DNA of 64,000 nt from Pseudomonadota bacterium (lineage in GTDB: Bacteria > Myxococcota_A > UBA796 > SXON01): the NCBI GenBank assembly GCA_030685065.1, contig JAUXQH010000070.1:1-64000 (forward strand), in the 5' to 3' direction. Position numbers and translations under genes: made by a program. Shown piece after piece: positions 13,001 to 20,568 of the stretch; positions within the stretch are counted from its first letter, which is position 1; each line of letters begins with the position of its first letter. A model generated the notes under the pieces. That model made no database searches. It had not been told where the DNA came from and saw only the letters and a program-made list of their open reading frames with translations.

Positions 13001-13804
13001 TCACCGCACCAGCGCGAGGCTCGCCAACACCTCGCGCGCGCTCCCGGCCGACGCGAGCTGGCCGAGCAGCTCGGGATCCGCGAGGCGCGCGGCCCGGGCC
13101 AGCACCGCCAGCCCCGGAGCGCCATGGCCGATGCCGACGAGCACGAGGACCGCACGGATCGGGGCGTCGTCGGGGAGGGGGGCCCCGCCGTGAAGGCCCG
13201 CGCACGGGGTGTCGAGGAGCACGAGACACGCGGTCGGGGCAGGGGCGAGGTCGGGCGCGTGGGGCAGGAGCAGGCCGCCCCCGACCGCCGACGGCGCGGC
13301 GCGCTCGCGGGCGTGGAGGGCCGCCGCGAGGGCCGCCACGAGAGACTCCGGGGCGCCCGGTGGGGCCAGCCGCATGGCGGCGAGGTCGAGGGTGTCCTCC
13401 ACGCGGCCCACGCGCACGCCGAGCAGGACGCGGTCGGGCGTGAGGAGATCGGCGATGCGCGCGGACGGCGCGGCGCCCTCGGGGAACTCGCGCGCGATGA
13501 AGTCGAGGACGCGTGCGATCTGCGCGGGGCCGAGCTTGCGGCGGACCACCTCCTCCAGGAGCGCGCGCCCCACGAGCGAGGGGGCCTCGGCGACGCGGGC
13601 GCGGCCGGTGAGATCGAGCAGGAGGTCGACCGGCAGGCCGAGCACATCCGCGATCGAACGCAGCCGATCGGGGGTGGGCGGCGCATCGTGGCCGTTCTCG
13701 ACGCGCGAGAGGTACGCCGTCGACACGCCGATGGAGTGGCCGAGGCTCTTGAGGGACAGGCCGGCCTCCACGCGGAGCAGGCGGAGGGAGGCGCCGAAGG
13801 GCAT
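13001..13804 (-). CDS. XRE-type regulator fused to a PTS EIIA (PtsN/fructose-type) domain
   Basis: A 267-residue fusion. Residues 1-70 are an XRE/Cro helix-turn-helix (LRVEAGLSLKSLGHSIGVST, YLSRVENG). Residues about 115-265 match the EIIA type-2 pattern: LLTPDRVLLGVRV at the start, then the phospho-histidine context LLPHAPD, then VLVLVGIGHGAPGLAVLARAARL, DPELLGQL and a final helix. In PtsN this histidine takes phosphate from NPr/HPr. ATG 13804 overlaps the stop of the antiporter gene (TGATG), so both proteins are made together. A regulator sensing PTS-Ntr phosphorylation, or a pseudo-EIIA that binds a partner, is inferred. In E. coli, PtsN controls potassium systems (TrkA, KdpD), which fits the neighbour. 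Confidence 0.8.
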   Translation of the reverse strand: MPFGASLRLLRVEAGLSLKSLGHSIGVSTAYLSRVENGHDAPPTPDRLRSIADVLGLPVDLLLDLTGRARVAEAPSLVGRALLEEVVRRKLGPAQIARVLDFIAREFPEGAAPSARIADLLTPDRVLLGVRVGRVEDTLDLAAMRLAPPGAPESLVAALAAALHARERAAPSAVGGGLLLPHAPDLAPAPTACLVLLDTPCAGLHGGAPLPDDAPIRAVLVLVGIGHGAPGLAVLARAARLADPELLGQLASAGSAREVLASLALVR

Positions 13805-15729
13805 CAGGCCGCGTCCTTGCCCGACGGGGCGTGCACGAGGAGCCAGGAGGGGCCCTCGCCGTCCGGGTTCGCCCCCGAAGGGTCCGGGATCGCCCCGCGC
13901 TCGGCGAACGGCGCCACCACGAGGTCCACGCCGGTGGGGACGGCCCCCGGCGACAGCCGCAGGACGGTGATCTGCCCCTCGGCCGTGAGCCGCGCCACGA
14001 AGCGCTCCGCGGCCGCCGCGTGCGGCCCCGTGCCCGCCACGAGCCCCACCCGCCGGACCTCCACGAGCCCGCGGTCGACCAGCACGCCGACGTCCACAGG
14101 CGACCCGCGGAGGATGGCGCCGGTGGCGCCGCCGAGCGTCTCCCCGAGCAGCGCGGAGCGGTGCACCCCGATGAGGACCAACGGCACGCGCTTGAGCCGC
14201 GCCATCCGCACGATGTCCTCGCCGGGGGTGGCCGACGGGAAGGAGAGCGAATCGACGGCGAGCCCCACCCGCGCGGCGGTGGCGGCGACCGCGTGAAGGG
14301 GATCCTCGTCCCGATTCGGCCCGTGCATCGACTCCGAGAGGCGCGCCGTGGGGGACAGGTAGAGCGCCCAGACGCTCCCCTTCGAGGCGCGGGTCCAGGC
14401 GTCCGCGAGGTGCACGAGCGCGGGCGCGATCCCGGGGTCGGACACGCACACGAGCGCGGCGGGAGCAGGCTCAGCGCGGGTGGGCGTCTCTCGCGGCGCG
14501 TGCGCGGCCTCCTCGGCCATCTTCGCGGCCGGAAAGATGCGCTCGAGGAGCGGAGAGGTGAGCCAGGTGGTCACGAGCGCCATGATCACCATCATCGCGA
14601 ACAGCTCGGTCGATATCACGCCGAGGTCGAGCCCGATGTTCAGGACGACCAGCTCCATCAGGCCCCGGGTGTTCATCAGGACGCCGATGGCCGCGGCGGA
14701 GCGCAGGTCGAGCCCGGAGAGCCGCGCGGCGATCGCGGTGCCGCCGAATTTCCCGAAGCACGCCACCGCGATGATGGCGAGCGTGGTGAGCCACGCCGAG
14801 GGATCGTCGAGCAGCCCGATCTGGGTGCGGAGCCCGCTGTAGGCGAAGAAGAGCGGGAGCAGCACGATCGTGACGAAGTCCTCGATCTTCTCGACGAGGA
14901 CGGTGTGCAGCCCGCGCTCACGGGGGAGGATGGCGCCGAGCAGGAACGCCCCGAACAGCGCGTGGATGCCGATCCACTCGGTCACCGCGGCGGAGGCGAG
15001 CAGCACGAGGAACACGAACGCGATCGTGTCGCTCGAGACGGCGTGGCCCACGCGCGGGCCGATGCGGGCGAGCATGGGCCGGACGACCTTCCACATCACG
15101 AGGACGTAGACGAGCGCGAGGGCCGTGGTGAGGAGCGCCGGCCCCACGCCCGAGGCGCCGGCCACGGCCACCACGAACGCCAGCAAGCACCACGCGGTCA
15201 CGTCGTCGACGGCCGCGCTCGCGAGCGCCAACGCCCCCACCCGCGTACGGATCAGGCGCTTCTCCGCGAGGATGCGGGCCAGGACGGGAAACGCCGTCAC
15301 GCTCATGGCGGCGCCGAGGAAAAGCCCGAACGCCACCTTCGACACGCCCTCGGGCGCGAGCGTGTCGTAGAGGGGGATGGAGGTGAGGAGGCCGAGCAGG
15401 AAGGGCACGATGATGCCCGCGTTGCTGATGGCGACCGAGGCGCGGCCCTGGCCACGCAGCAGACCGGGGTCGAACTCGAGGCCCACGAGGAACATGAAGA
15501 ACACGAGCCCGAGCTGGGCAGTCGTCCCGAGCACGGACAGGCTCGCGGCGGGGAAAAGGGCGTCGAGCGCGCCCGGCGAGACGACGCCGAGCAGCGAGGG
15601 GCCGAGGAGGATGCCCGCGAGGATCTCGGCGATCACCGTGGGTTGTCCGAACCAACGCATCAGGCGGCCGAGGAGCCGCCCGGCGAGCAGGATGGCGCCG
15701 ATCTGGGCGAGGAGCTGGATGACGTGCAG
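13804..15729 (-). CDS. CPA2-family cation:proton antiporter with C-terminal USP-like domain
   Basis: A KefB/NapA-type exchanger with about 12 membrane segments (GEILAGILLGPSLLG-like entry, SNAGIIVPFLLG, ALASAAVDDVTAWCLLA with the Asp-Asp ion site) and a cytosolic tail from about residue 395 with universal-stress-protein features (VCVSDPGIAPALVHLAD, VPLVLIGVHRSALLG). The N terminus is problematic: the conserved first helix (HVIQLLAQIGAILLAGRLLG) lies before the first ATG (15660), and an in-frame TAA is just above it. Either translation starts at CTG 15729, or one C of the C5 run at 15729-15733 is extra and GTG 15736 is the real start. The minimal reading is 13804-15660. It is the first gene of the operon with the HTH-EIIA regulator. 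Confidence 0.85.
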   Translation of the reverse strand: MHVIQLLAQIGAILLAGRLLGRLMRWFGQPTVIAEILAGILLGPSLLGVVSPGALDALFPAASLSVLGTTAQLGLVFFMFLVGLEFDPGLLRGQGRASVAISNAGIIVPFLLGLLTSIPLYDTLAPEGVSKVAFGLFLGAAMSVTAFPVLARILAEKRLIRTRVGALALASAAVDDVTAWCLLAFVVAVAGASGVGPALLTTALALVYVLVMWKVVRPMLARIGPRVGHAVSSDTIAFVFLVLLASAAVTEWIGIHALFGAFLLGAILPRERGLHTVLVEKIEDFVTIVLLPLFFAYSGLRTQIGLLDDPSAWLTTLAIIAVACFGKFGGTAIAARLSGLDLRSAAAIGVLMNTRGLMELVVLNIGLDLGVISTELFAMMVIMALVTTWLTSPLLERIFPAAKMAEEAAHAPRETPTRAEPAPAALVCVSDPGIAPALVHLADAWTRASKGSVWALYLSPTARLSESMHGPNRDEDPLHAVAATAARVGLAVDSLSFPSATPGEDIVRMARLKRVPLVLIGVHRSALLGETLGGATGAILRGSPVDVGVLVDRGLVEVRRVGLVAGTGPHAAAAERFVARLTAEGQITVLRLSPGAVPTGVDLVVAPFAERGAIPDPSGANPDGEGPSWLLVHAPSGKDAA

Positions 15730-15752
15730 GGGGCACCCGTGTCGCGGGGCCC

Positions 15753-15771
15753 GTTAAGTAGATTGCTTAAC
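15753..15771. promoter_or_regulatory. AT-rich inverted repeat upstream of the antiporter/HTH-EIIA operon
   Basis: GTTAAG (15753-15758) and CTTAAC (15766-15771) are perfect 6-bp inverted arms around TAGATTG. This is one of the few AT-rich patches in a highly GC-rich neighbourhood. It lies 24-42 bases upstream of the antiporter start and 20 bases beyond the stop of the gene at 15792. Size and spacing fit an operator for a dimeric HTH protein, and the XRE-EIIA regulator is in the operon. This is an inference. Confidence 0.45.
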
Positions 15772-15791
15772 AAGCGCCAGGGGCGCGCGCG

Positions 15792-17099
15792 TCAGGGCGC
15801 GTTCTCGCTGATCCAGACCTGCCCGCCGATGGAGTCCAGCCCGATCGCGGCGAGCCACGCGTCCGTCTCCGCCGTCGTGAGGGCGGCGTTGTACTGGATG
15901 ACCACGTCGCCGGAGATGGACTCCAGGGCGTAGAGCGGCGAGAGATCCATGAGGGCGTCGTTGTCGCGGATCCAGAGGTCGCCGTAGATGCGGCGGGCCC
16001 CCGCGAGCGCGGTGAGGTCGACCAGGGCCGGGTTGTCCTGGAGCGCGATGCGCCGGAGGTCCGCGGGTGGGGCGAGGCCCGCCAGGGAGCGGAGGAGGGC
16101 GTTGTCGGTCACGACGATATCGGCGCGGTCGGAGAGGGTGACCGCCTCGGCGCCCGCGAGGTCGACGAGCAGGGGCATGTGGTAGACCCCGAGCTGGGCG
16201 CTCGTCAGCGGCGCGAGCCCCGAGAAGTCGACGAGGTGGCTCTCTCCGAGCTGGAGGCCGCCCACCGTCTGCAGGAGCGGCGCGCCCGCGAGGCTCGTGA
16301 GCCCGTTCTCCGAGAGGCCGAGCCCGTTCTCGACCGTCGTGAGGGAGTCCAGGCCGGAGAGGTCGTGGATGCCGGGATTTCCGTAGATGGAAAGGTCGCG
16401 CGCCCGCTCCAGCGCGCCCAGCCCCGACAGGTCGGTGAGGCCGGTGTTCTCCCAGATCGTGAGCCCGTCCGCCTCGCGCAGGGACCCGAACCCCGCGAGG
16501 CTCGTGAGCGACGCGTTCCGGGAGAGGCGGATCCACTCCCGGGCGACCTCGACCGACGCGAACGCCCCGAGGTCGACGAGCAGGGGATTGTCCTCGATGG
16601 CGAAGCTGGCGTTGAGCTCGGCCGGGGCCGTCAGGCCGTCCAGCGTCGTGAGCGAGGGGTTGGCCGTGATCCAGAAGCCTCCGGCCTCGGTGTCCAGCGA
16701 CTCGAGGCCGGCGAGGGAGGCGAGCGCCTCGTTCCTGCTGATGAAGACGTTTCCAGAGACGCGCGCAAGCCCGTCGAGCCCGGCCAGATTGGTCAATCCG
16801 GGGTTGTCGCGGAGGGACACGCCGGCGCCTACGAACGCCAGCGCGTCCAGACCGCGCAGGCTCCCGAGGGCATCGTTGTCGCTCACGCTCAGGCTACCCC
16901 CGACGCATCGGAGGCAGTTGAGCGCGCGAAGGTGTTCCAGGCGCGTCTCGTGGATGACGAGGTCGCCTTCCACCGCGTCGTACAGCGCGCAGAACCCGAT
17001 CGCATCGGCATCGCTGGCGAGGGTGAGGGTGCCGGGCATGGTGCGGGCCCCGGGGCAGGCCTCGGGCGGCTTGGCGCAGGTGACGAGGATCAGCAACAT
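15792..17099 (-). CDS. Lipoprotein with leucine-rich receptor L-domain-like repeats
   Basis: A 435-residue protein starting at ATG 17099 with a minimal lipoprotein signal (MLLILVTC). The rest is about 15 irregular repeats of 22-26 residues with the pattern L-xx-L-xGL-xx-L and I-x-x-N-xx-L (for example LSVSDNDALGSLRGL and LWIRDNDALMDLSPL). This is the signature of receptor L-domain or LRR-like solenoids, which bind proteins or glycans at the surface. The frame is open far upstream (to 18005) but has no coding character there and overlaps the HTTM gene. No enzyme motif is seen. The gap to the HTTM gene on the same strand is 74 bases. Confidence 0.85.
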   Translation of the reverse strand: MLLILVTCAKPPEACPGARTMPGTLTLASDADAIGFCALYDAVEGDLVIHETRLEHLRALNCLRCVGGSLSVSDNDALGSLRGLDALAFVGAGVSLRDNPGLTNLAGLDGLARVSGNVFISRNEALASLAGLESLDTEAGGFWITANPSLTTLDGLTAPAELNASFAIEDNPLLVDLGAFASVEVAREWIRLSRNASLTSLAGFGSLREADGLTIWENTGLTDLSGLGALERARDLSIYGNPGIHDLSGLDSLTTVENGLGLSENGLTSLAGAPLLQTVGGLQLGESHLVDFSGLAPLTSAQLGVYHMPLLVDLAGAEAVTLSDRADIVVTDNALLRSLAGLAPPADLRRIALQDNPALVDLTALAGARRIYGDLWIRDNDALMDLSPLYALESISGDVVIQYNAALTTAETDAWLAAIGLDSIGGQVWISENAP

Positions 17100-17173
17100 G
17101 AGGGGAGGATAGCCGCGTTCTCCGGGTGGAGCATGCCGCAGTGCAGGGACCGGACCCCAACCGGAAGCGCGGG

Positions 17174-18037
17174 TTACGCCGCCGCCCCGTCCTCCTCCCG
17201 TACCGCCCGCCCGACCAGCCGCTCGATCACCCGGTGCACCGCGTCGGGGTCGAAAAAGCTGATGTAGAGCGCCGCCATCGTCGCGGAGAAGGGCCCGACC
17301 GGCAGGGTGATGAAGAGGATGCCGTGGAACACGAGGCCCACGATCACGAGCGGGCCGCGCACGCGCGGGATCCAGAGGCCCACTCCAAGCGCGAGCTCGA
17401 TCACGACGGTGCCGATCGCCAGGGCGCAGAAGATCGCGTCGAAGCCGGGCATCGTGATCGGGTCGGCCGTGCCGTACCGGTCGATGTAGAGGTGCTGGAG
17501 CCGCACGCCCGAGAGGAAGGGCCACGTGAGCTTGTCGAAGGTGGCGCCGAGGTAGACCACCGAGGTCTGCATGGCGAGGAGGCGCAGCCCCCACAGCGGG
17601 CCGCGCTCGGGCGGACACGGGGCGCCGCCGGACTCCGCGCGCCGGAGCGCCCGCCACCGATCGACCGAGAACGAGCGCTCGCACGGCGTGAACACGAGCA
17701 GCACGCTCATGCACACCAGGAGCCAGGTGTGGTGGTGGGTGTAGGCCTCGACCCGCTGGAACACGCCCTGGTAGAAGAACACGACGAGCATCGTGATCGC
17801 TGTCCACACGACGGCCACGCGGGTCCAGAGCCCGACGAGCAGGAGGCTGGTCGCGACGTAGAACGAGAGCGCGATCGCGAAGTCGACCGGCGCCTCGATG
17901 CGGAAGAGCAGGAAGTCCCGCGCCCAGCGGTCCCACAGGAGGAGCGCCAGGGCGATGCGGAGGAGCGCGGCGGGGCGGGTCGAGCCCTCGTCCCACACGA
18001 GCCAATCCACGAGGCGACGAACGAGCGGGGGGATCAT
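17174..18037 (-). CDS. HTTM-domain membrane protein
   Basis: A 287-residue integral membrane protein with about six to seven hydrophobic helices and an HTTM-like arrangement: LRIALALLLWDRW in helix 1, FQRVEAYTHHHTWLL, WGLRLLAMQTSVVYLGATF, DKLTWPFLSG and a final helix pair. HTTM is related to the membrane part of vitamin-K-dependent gamma-carboxylase; the bacterial function is mostly unknown. ATG 18037 overlaps the stop of the upstream gene (ATGA), so the two are coupled; the longer reading from 18079 would only add a Pro/Arg-rich leader. A motif-level call. Confidence 0.75.
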   Translation of the reverse strand: MIPPLVRRLVDWLVWDEGSTRPAALLRIALALLLWDRWARDFLLFRIEAPVDFAIALSFYVATSLLLVGLWTRVAVVWTAITMLVVFFYQGVFQRVEAYTHHHTWLLVCMSVLLVFTPCERSFSVDRWRALRRAESGGAPCPPERGPLWGLRLLAMQTSVVYLGATFDKLTWPFLSGVRLQHLYIDRYGTADPITMPGFDAIFCALAIGTVVIELALGVGLWIPRVRGPLVIVGLVFHGILFITLPVGPFSATMAALYISFFDPDAVHRVIERLVGRAVREEDGAAA

Positions 18038-18516
18038 CGGGCGGCTCCGCGGGGGGCGCTCTGCTTCGGGCGGGTGCACTCGTTCGCCGTGCCGTCGGTC
18101 AGCGTCTTCCAGCCGAACCGCGTCGAGCTCTGCAGCTCCATCCGCACGTCCGCATCGGGCCCCAGGAGCGGACAGAGCTTGCGCGCGATCTTGTGGGCGG
18201 CCTCTTCGTCCTTGATCCGGCGATCGGCCCGCGGAGGCAGGGGAGCGCCCCGGGCCGAGAGCGCGTACCGATCGAGCGGCTCGTACGCGCCGCCTTCACG
18301 CACCACGAAGAACCGGGCCTGGAGCACGCCGAGCCCCTGGCCGCTGAACATCTGCCAGCCACGCAGGGCCGGGCTGTGCACGCGGAGGACCTGCTCGCAG
18401 AGAGGGCCGCCCCAGATCATCGCGGCGCAAAGGGAGAAGAGGACGACGCGCACCGCGGCGCGCGGGCCAGGGGGACGGCCGGGGGGACGGCCGGGGGGAG
18501 GGGAGGGGGGCGTCAC
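18034..18516 (-). CDS. Single-span membrane protein partner of the HTTM protein
   Basis: Up to 160 residues from GTG 18516. The first 20 residues are a Pro/Gly/Arg-rich tract encoded by a GC-only repeat. GTG 18453 would start right at the hydrophobic segment (VVLFSLCAAMIWGGPLC) and is equally plausible. The soluble part begins with GWQMFSGQGLG, a W-x-MF signature also seen in small proteins encoded next to HTTM genes, followed by about 90 residues with conserved-looking Cys. Its stop overlaps the start of the HTTM gene, so the two proteins probably form one membrane unit. Function unknown. Confidence 0.65.
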   Translation of the reverse strand: MTPPSPPPGRPPGRPPGPRAAVRVVLFSLCAAMIWGGPLCEQVLRVHSPALRGWQMFSGQGLGVLQARFFVVREGGAYEPLDRYALSARGAPLPPRADRRIKDEEAAHKIARKLCPLLGPDADVRMELQSSTRFGWKTLTDGTANECTRPKQSAPRGAAR

Positions 18517-18647
18517 GCGGGCAGGCTATCTCCGGGAAAAGATCGACGAGAGGGATGAAGATCCCTTTCGCCCCGGCGGCGCTCCCGGTTCTCCTTCACT
18601 GTGCGCCGCGCCGATGCGCGCCGTCCTCACCCGTCACGGAGATCCTC

Positions 18648-19604
18648 ATGCGCTCGATCCTCGCCCTCTCGCTCCTCTCCGCCTGTGGCACCTTCGGCGG
18701 CGGCAGCCCCTACCACGAGGACCTCCTCCCCCAGGAGGACCGGGTGCGCATCAACCTCCCGGTCGACAGCGCCTCCGCGAAGGACGCCGAGACCGGCGAG
18801 TGGGCCCGCTACTACGTGCTCACCCGCACGGTCACGGAGGACGTGAACGGGCTCATCACCTTCGTGCTCGGCACGGTCGGCTACATCACGACGCTCGAGC
18901 CGCAGTGGTCGGACACCGACAGCCGCCAGGCCGTGTGGGGCCCCTACAGCGACTCCGGGCTCGATCCGGTGGAGACCGGCCTGTGGGTGACCGAAGAGGA
19001 CGACGGCTCCTACAGCTGGGCCATCTTCCAGCTCCCGAAGGGCGGCGACATGGAGACCGAGGCGATCGCCATCATCACCGGCGTCGTCGACGCGGGCTCG
19101 ACGCGGGAGGACGCATCGGGCGTGTTCCAGGTCGACTTCACCACCGCGTCCGAGCTCGACCCCGGCGTGGCGCTCACCGGCCTCTTCTCCGTCGAGTACA
19201 CGTACGACCCGGTGGGCGGCAACGCCGTCGCCGGCTTCGAGGACTACGGCTACGCGATCGGCGCGGAGCGGATCAACGCGCTCTACGCGTACTCCCAGGA
19301 CGTCGAGGGCGCCGGCACGATGGACCTCGCGTGGCTCGACGACGTGAATGCAACCGGGGTGGACGAGATCCTCGCGATGCGCACCCGCTGGGAGAGCACG
19401 GGGGACGGCCGCTCGGACGCCATCGTGACCGGCGGCGACCTCGGCGCGGACGCGGTGTACGCGTCGGAGTGCTGGGCGGGCGACTTCGTGACCTCGTACT
19501 GGACCGACACCATTGGTTTGTACGAAACCGTGGGGGACGTGGGCGCGTGTGTTTATGCAGAGCCGGAGCTTCCCACCGAGGCGTCGTTCTCCATCGCCGA
19601 GTAG
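18648..19604 (+). CDS. Secreted lipoprotein, first gene of the DUF1501 cluster
   Basis: A 318-residue lipoprotein. ATG 18648 is preferred over the open frame from 18555 because it has GGAG seven to eight bases upstream and begins the signal MRSILALSLLSAC. The mature part is acidic, rich in Asp, Glu, Thr and Tyr, with alternating strands and no enzymatic motif I recognise. One conserved-looking Cys pair (ASECWAGDF and VGACVYAEPE) could form a disulfide near the C terminus. The next gene begins 37 bases downstream with a strong ribosome site, so the two are probably co-transcribed. Confidence 0.8.
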   Translation: MRSILALSLLSACGTFGGGSPYHEDLLPQEDRVRINLPVDSASAKDAETGEWARYYVLTRTVTEDVNGLITFVLGTVGYITTLEPQWSDTDSRQAVWGPYSDSGLDPVETGLWVTEEDDGSYSWAIFQLPKGGDMETEAIAIITGVVDAGSTREDASGVFQVDFTTASELDPGVALTGLFSVEYTYDPVGGNAVAGFEDYGYAIGAERINALYAYSQDVEGAGTMDLAWLDDVNATGVDEILAMRTRWESTGDGRSDAIVTGGDLGADAVYASECWAGDFVTSYWTDTIGLYETVGDVGACVYAEPELPTEASFSIAE

Positions 19605-19641
19605 AGTACCGGCGGCCCCGCTCGCCCCAGGAGGGTTCCCC

Positions 19642-20568
19642 ATGCGCCCGACCCCGCTGATCCTCGCCCTCCTCGCGGTCGGGTGCGACCCGGCCGAGCC
19701 CGAAGCCGACGCCGTGCCGCACGAGGATCCGGCGCCGTACATCTTCGACGAGGAGGCGCCGCCGGTGGCCGACCTGGCCGCGGCGGACCTCGAGCTCGCG
19801 ATCGAGAGCGCCGTCGCGTTGTCGCTCACGCTGAACGCGGCGCCGATCTTCCCCGCCTACAACGCGGCGATGATCGGCGCGGAGGAGGCCTGTCCGGCGT
19901 ATTACGACTACCAGGGCAGCCAGTACTGGTACGACACGTGCACCGCCAGCACGGGCGCCAGCTACAGCGGGTACAGCTTCTTCCAGACGTATGACAACTA
20001 CGACGCCGGAGACGGCGCGGTCTACAACGGGCAGACCGTCTACGGCGTCGCCCAGATCGTGACCCCCGACGGCTACACTTACGAGGCCGGCGGGTCGGCG
20101 CAGAACCTCGTCGCCACCGGCGAGGGCTACACCTATTTCTCGTCGGTCATCGCGGGGAGCTTCGCGTGGGACGGCCCGGAGGCCGCCGGAACCTGGCTGG
20201 AAACGGGGGTTTCCCCCGACATCACCCTGCTCGGGTACGTGGTGCCCGAGTACGGGAACTACGTGATGCTCGACGGAGGCCTGTCCGGCCTCGGCGGCCT
20301 CCTGGACACCGTGGTCTTCGACGCGGTGGTGCTCTTCGACGCGGGGCTCGGCTCCAGCTGTCCCACCGAGCCCGGCGGCGTGGTGTCGGTGCGGGATGGC
20401 GTCGGCAACTGGTACGACGTGGTGTTCGACGGCCCGAGCGACTACGGCGAGGCCTCCGATGCCGACCTGTGCGACGGCTGCGGCTCCGCCTGGTTCCGCG
20501 GCGAGCCCCTCGGCGAGGTCTGCGCCGACTTCACCGGCCTGTTGGATTGGGAGGTGTCGCCGTGGTGA
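19642..20568 (+). CDS. Secreted Tyr/Gly-rich lipoprotein
   Basis: A 308-residue lipoprotein. ATG 19642 follows AGGAGGG and opens a signal ending LLAVGC. The mature chain has an Asp/Glu/Pro linker, then many Tyr, Gly and Asp in strand-like stretches (SYSGYSFFQTYDNYDAGDG), and four Cys (EEACPAYY, DTCTAS, GSSCPTEP, DLCDGCGS), so a disulfide-bonded beta-rich surface protein is likely. The family is not recognised. Its stop overlaps the start of the heme-motif protein, coupling the two genes. Confidence 0.8.
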   Translation: MRPTPLILALLAVGCDPAEPEADAVPHEDPAPYIFDEEAPPVADLAAADLELAIESAVALSLTLNAAPIFPAYNAAMIGAEEACPAYYDYQGSQYWYDTCTASTGASYSGYSFFQTYDNYDAGDGAVYNGQTVYGVAQIVTPDGYTYEAGGSAQNLVATGEGYTYFSSVIAGSFAWDGPEAAGTWLETGVSPDITLLGYVVPEYGNYVMLDGGLSGLGGLLDTVVFDAVVLFDAGLGSSCPTEPGGVVSVRDGVGNWYDVVFDGPSDYGEASDADLCDGCGSAWFRGEPLGEVCADFTGLLDWEVSPW

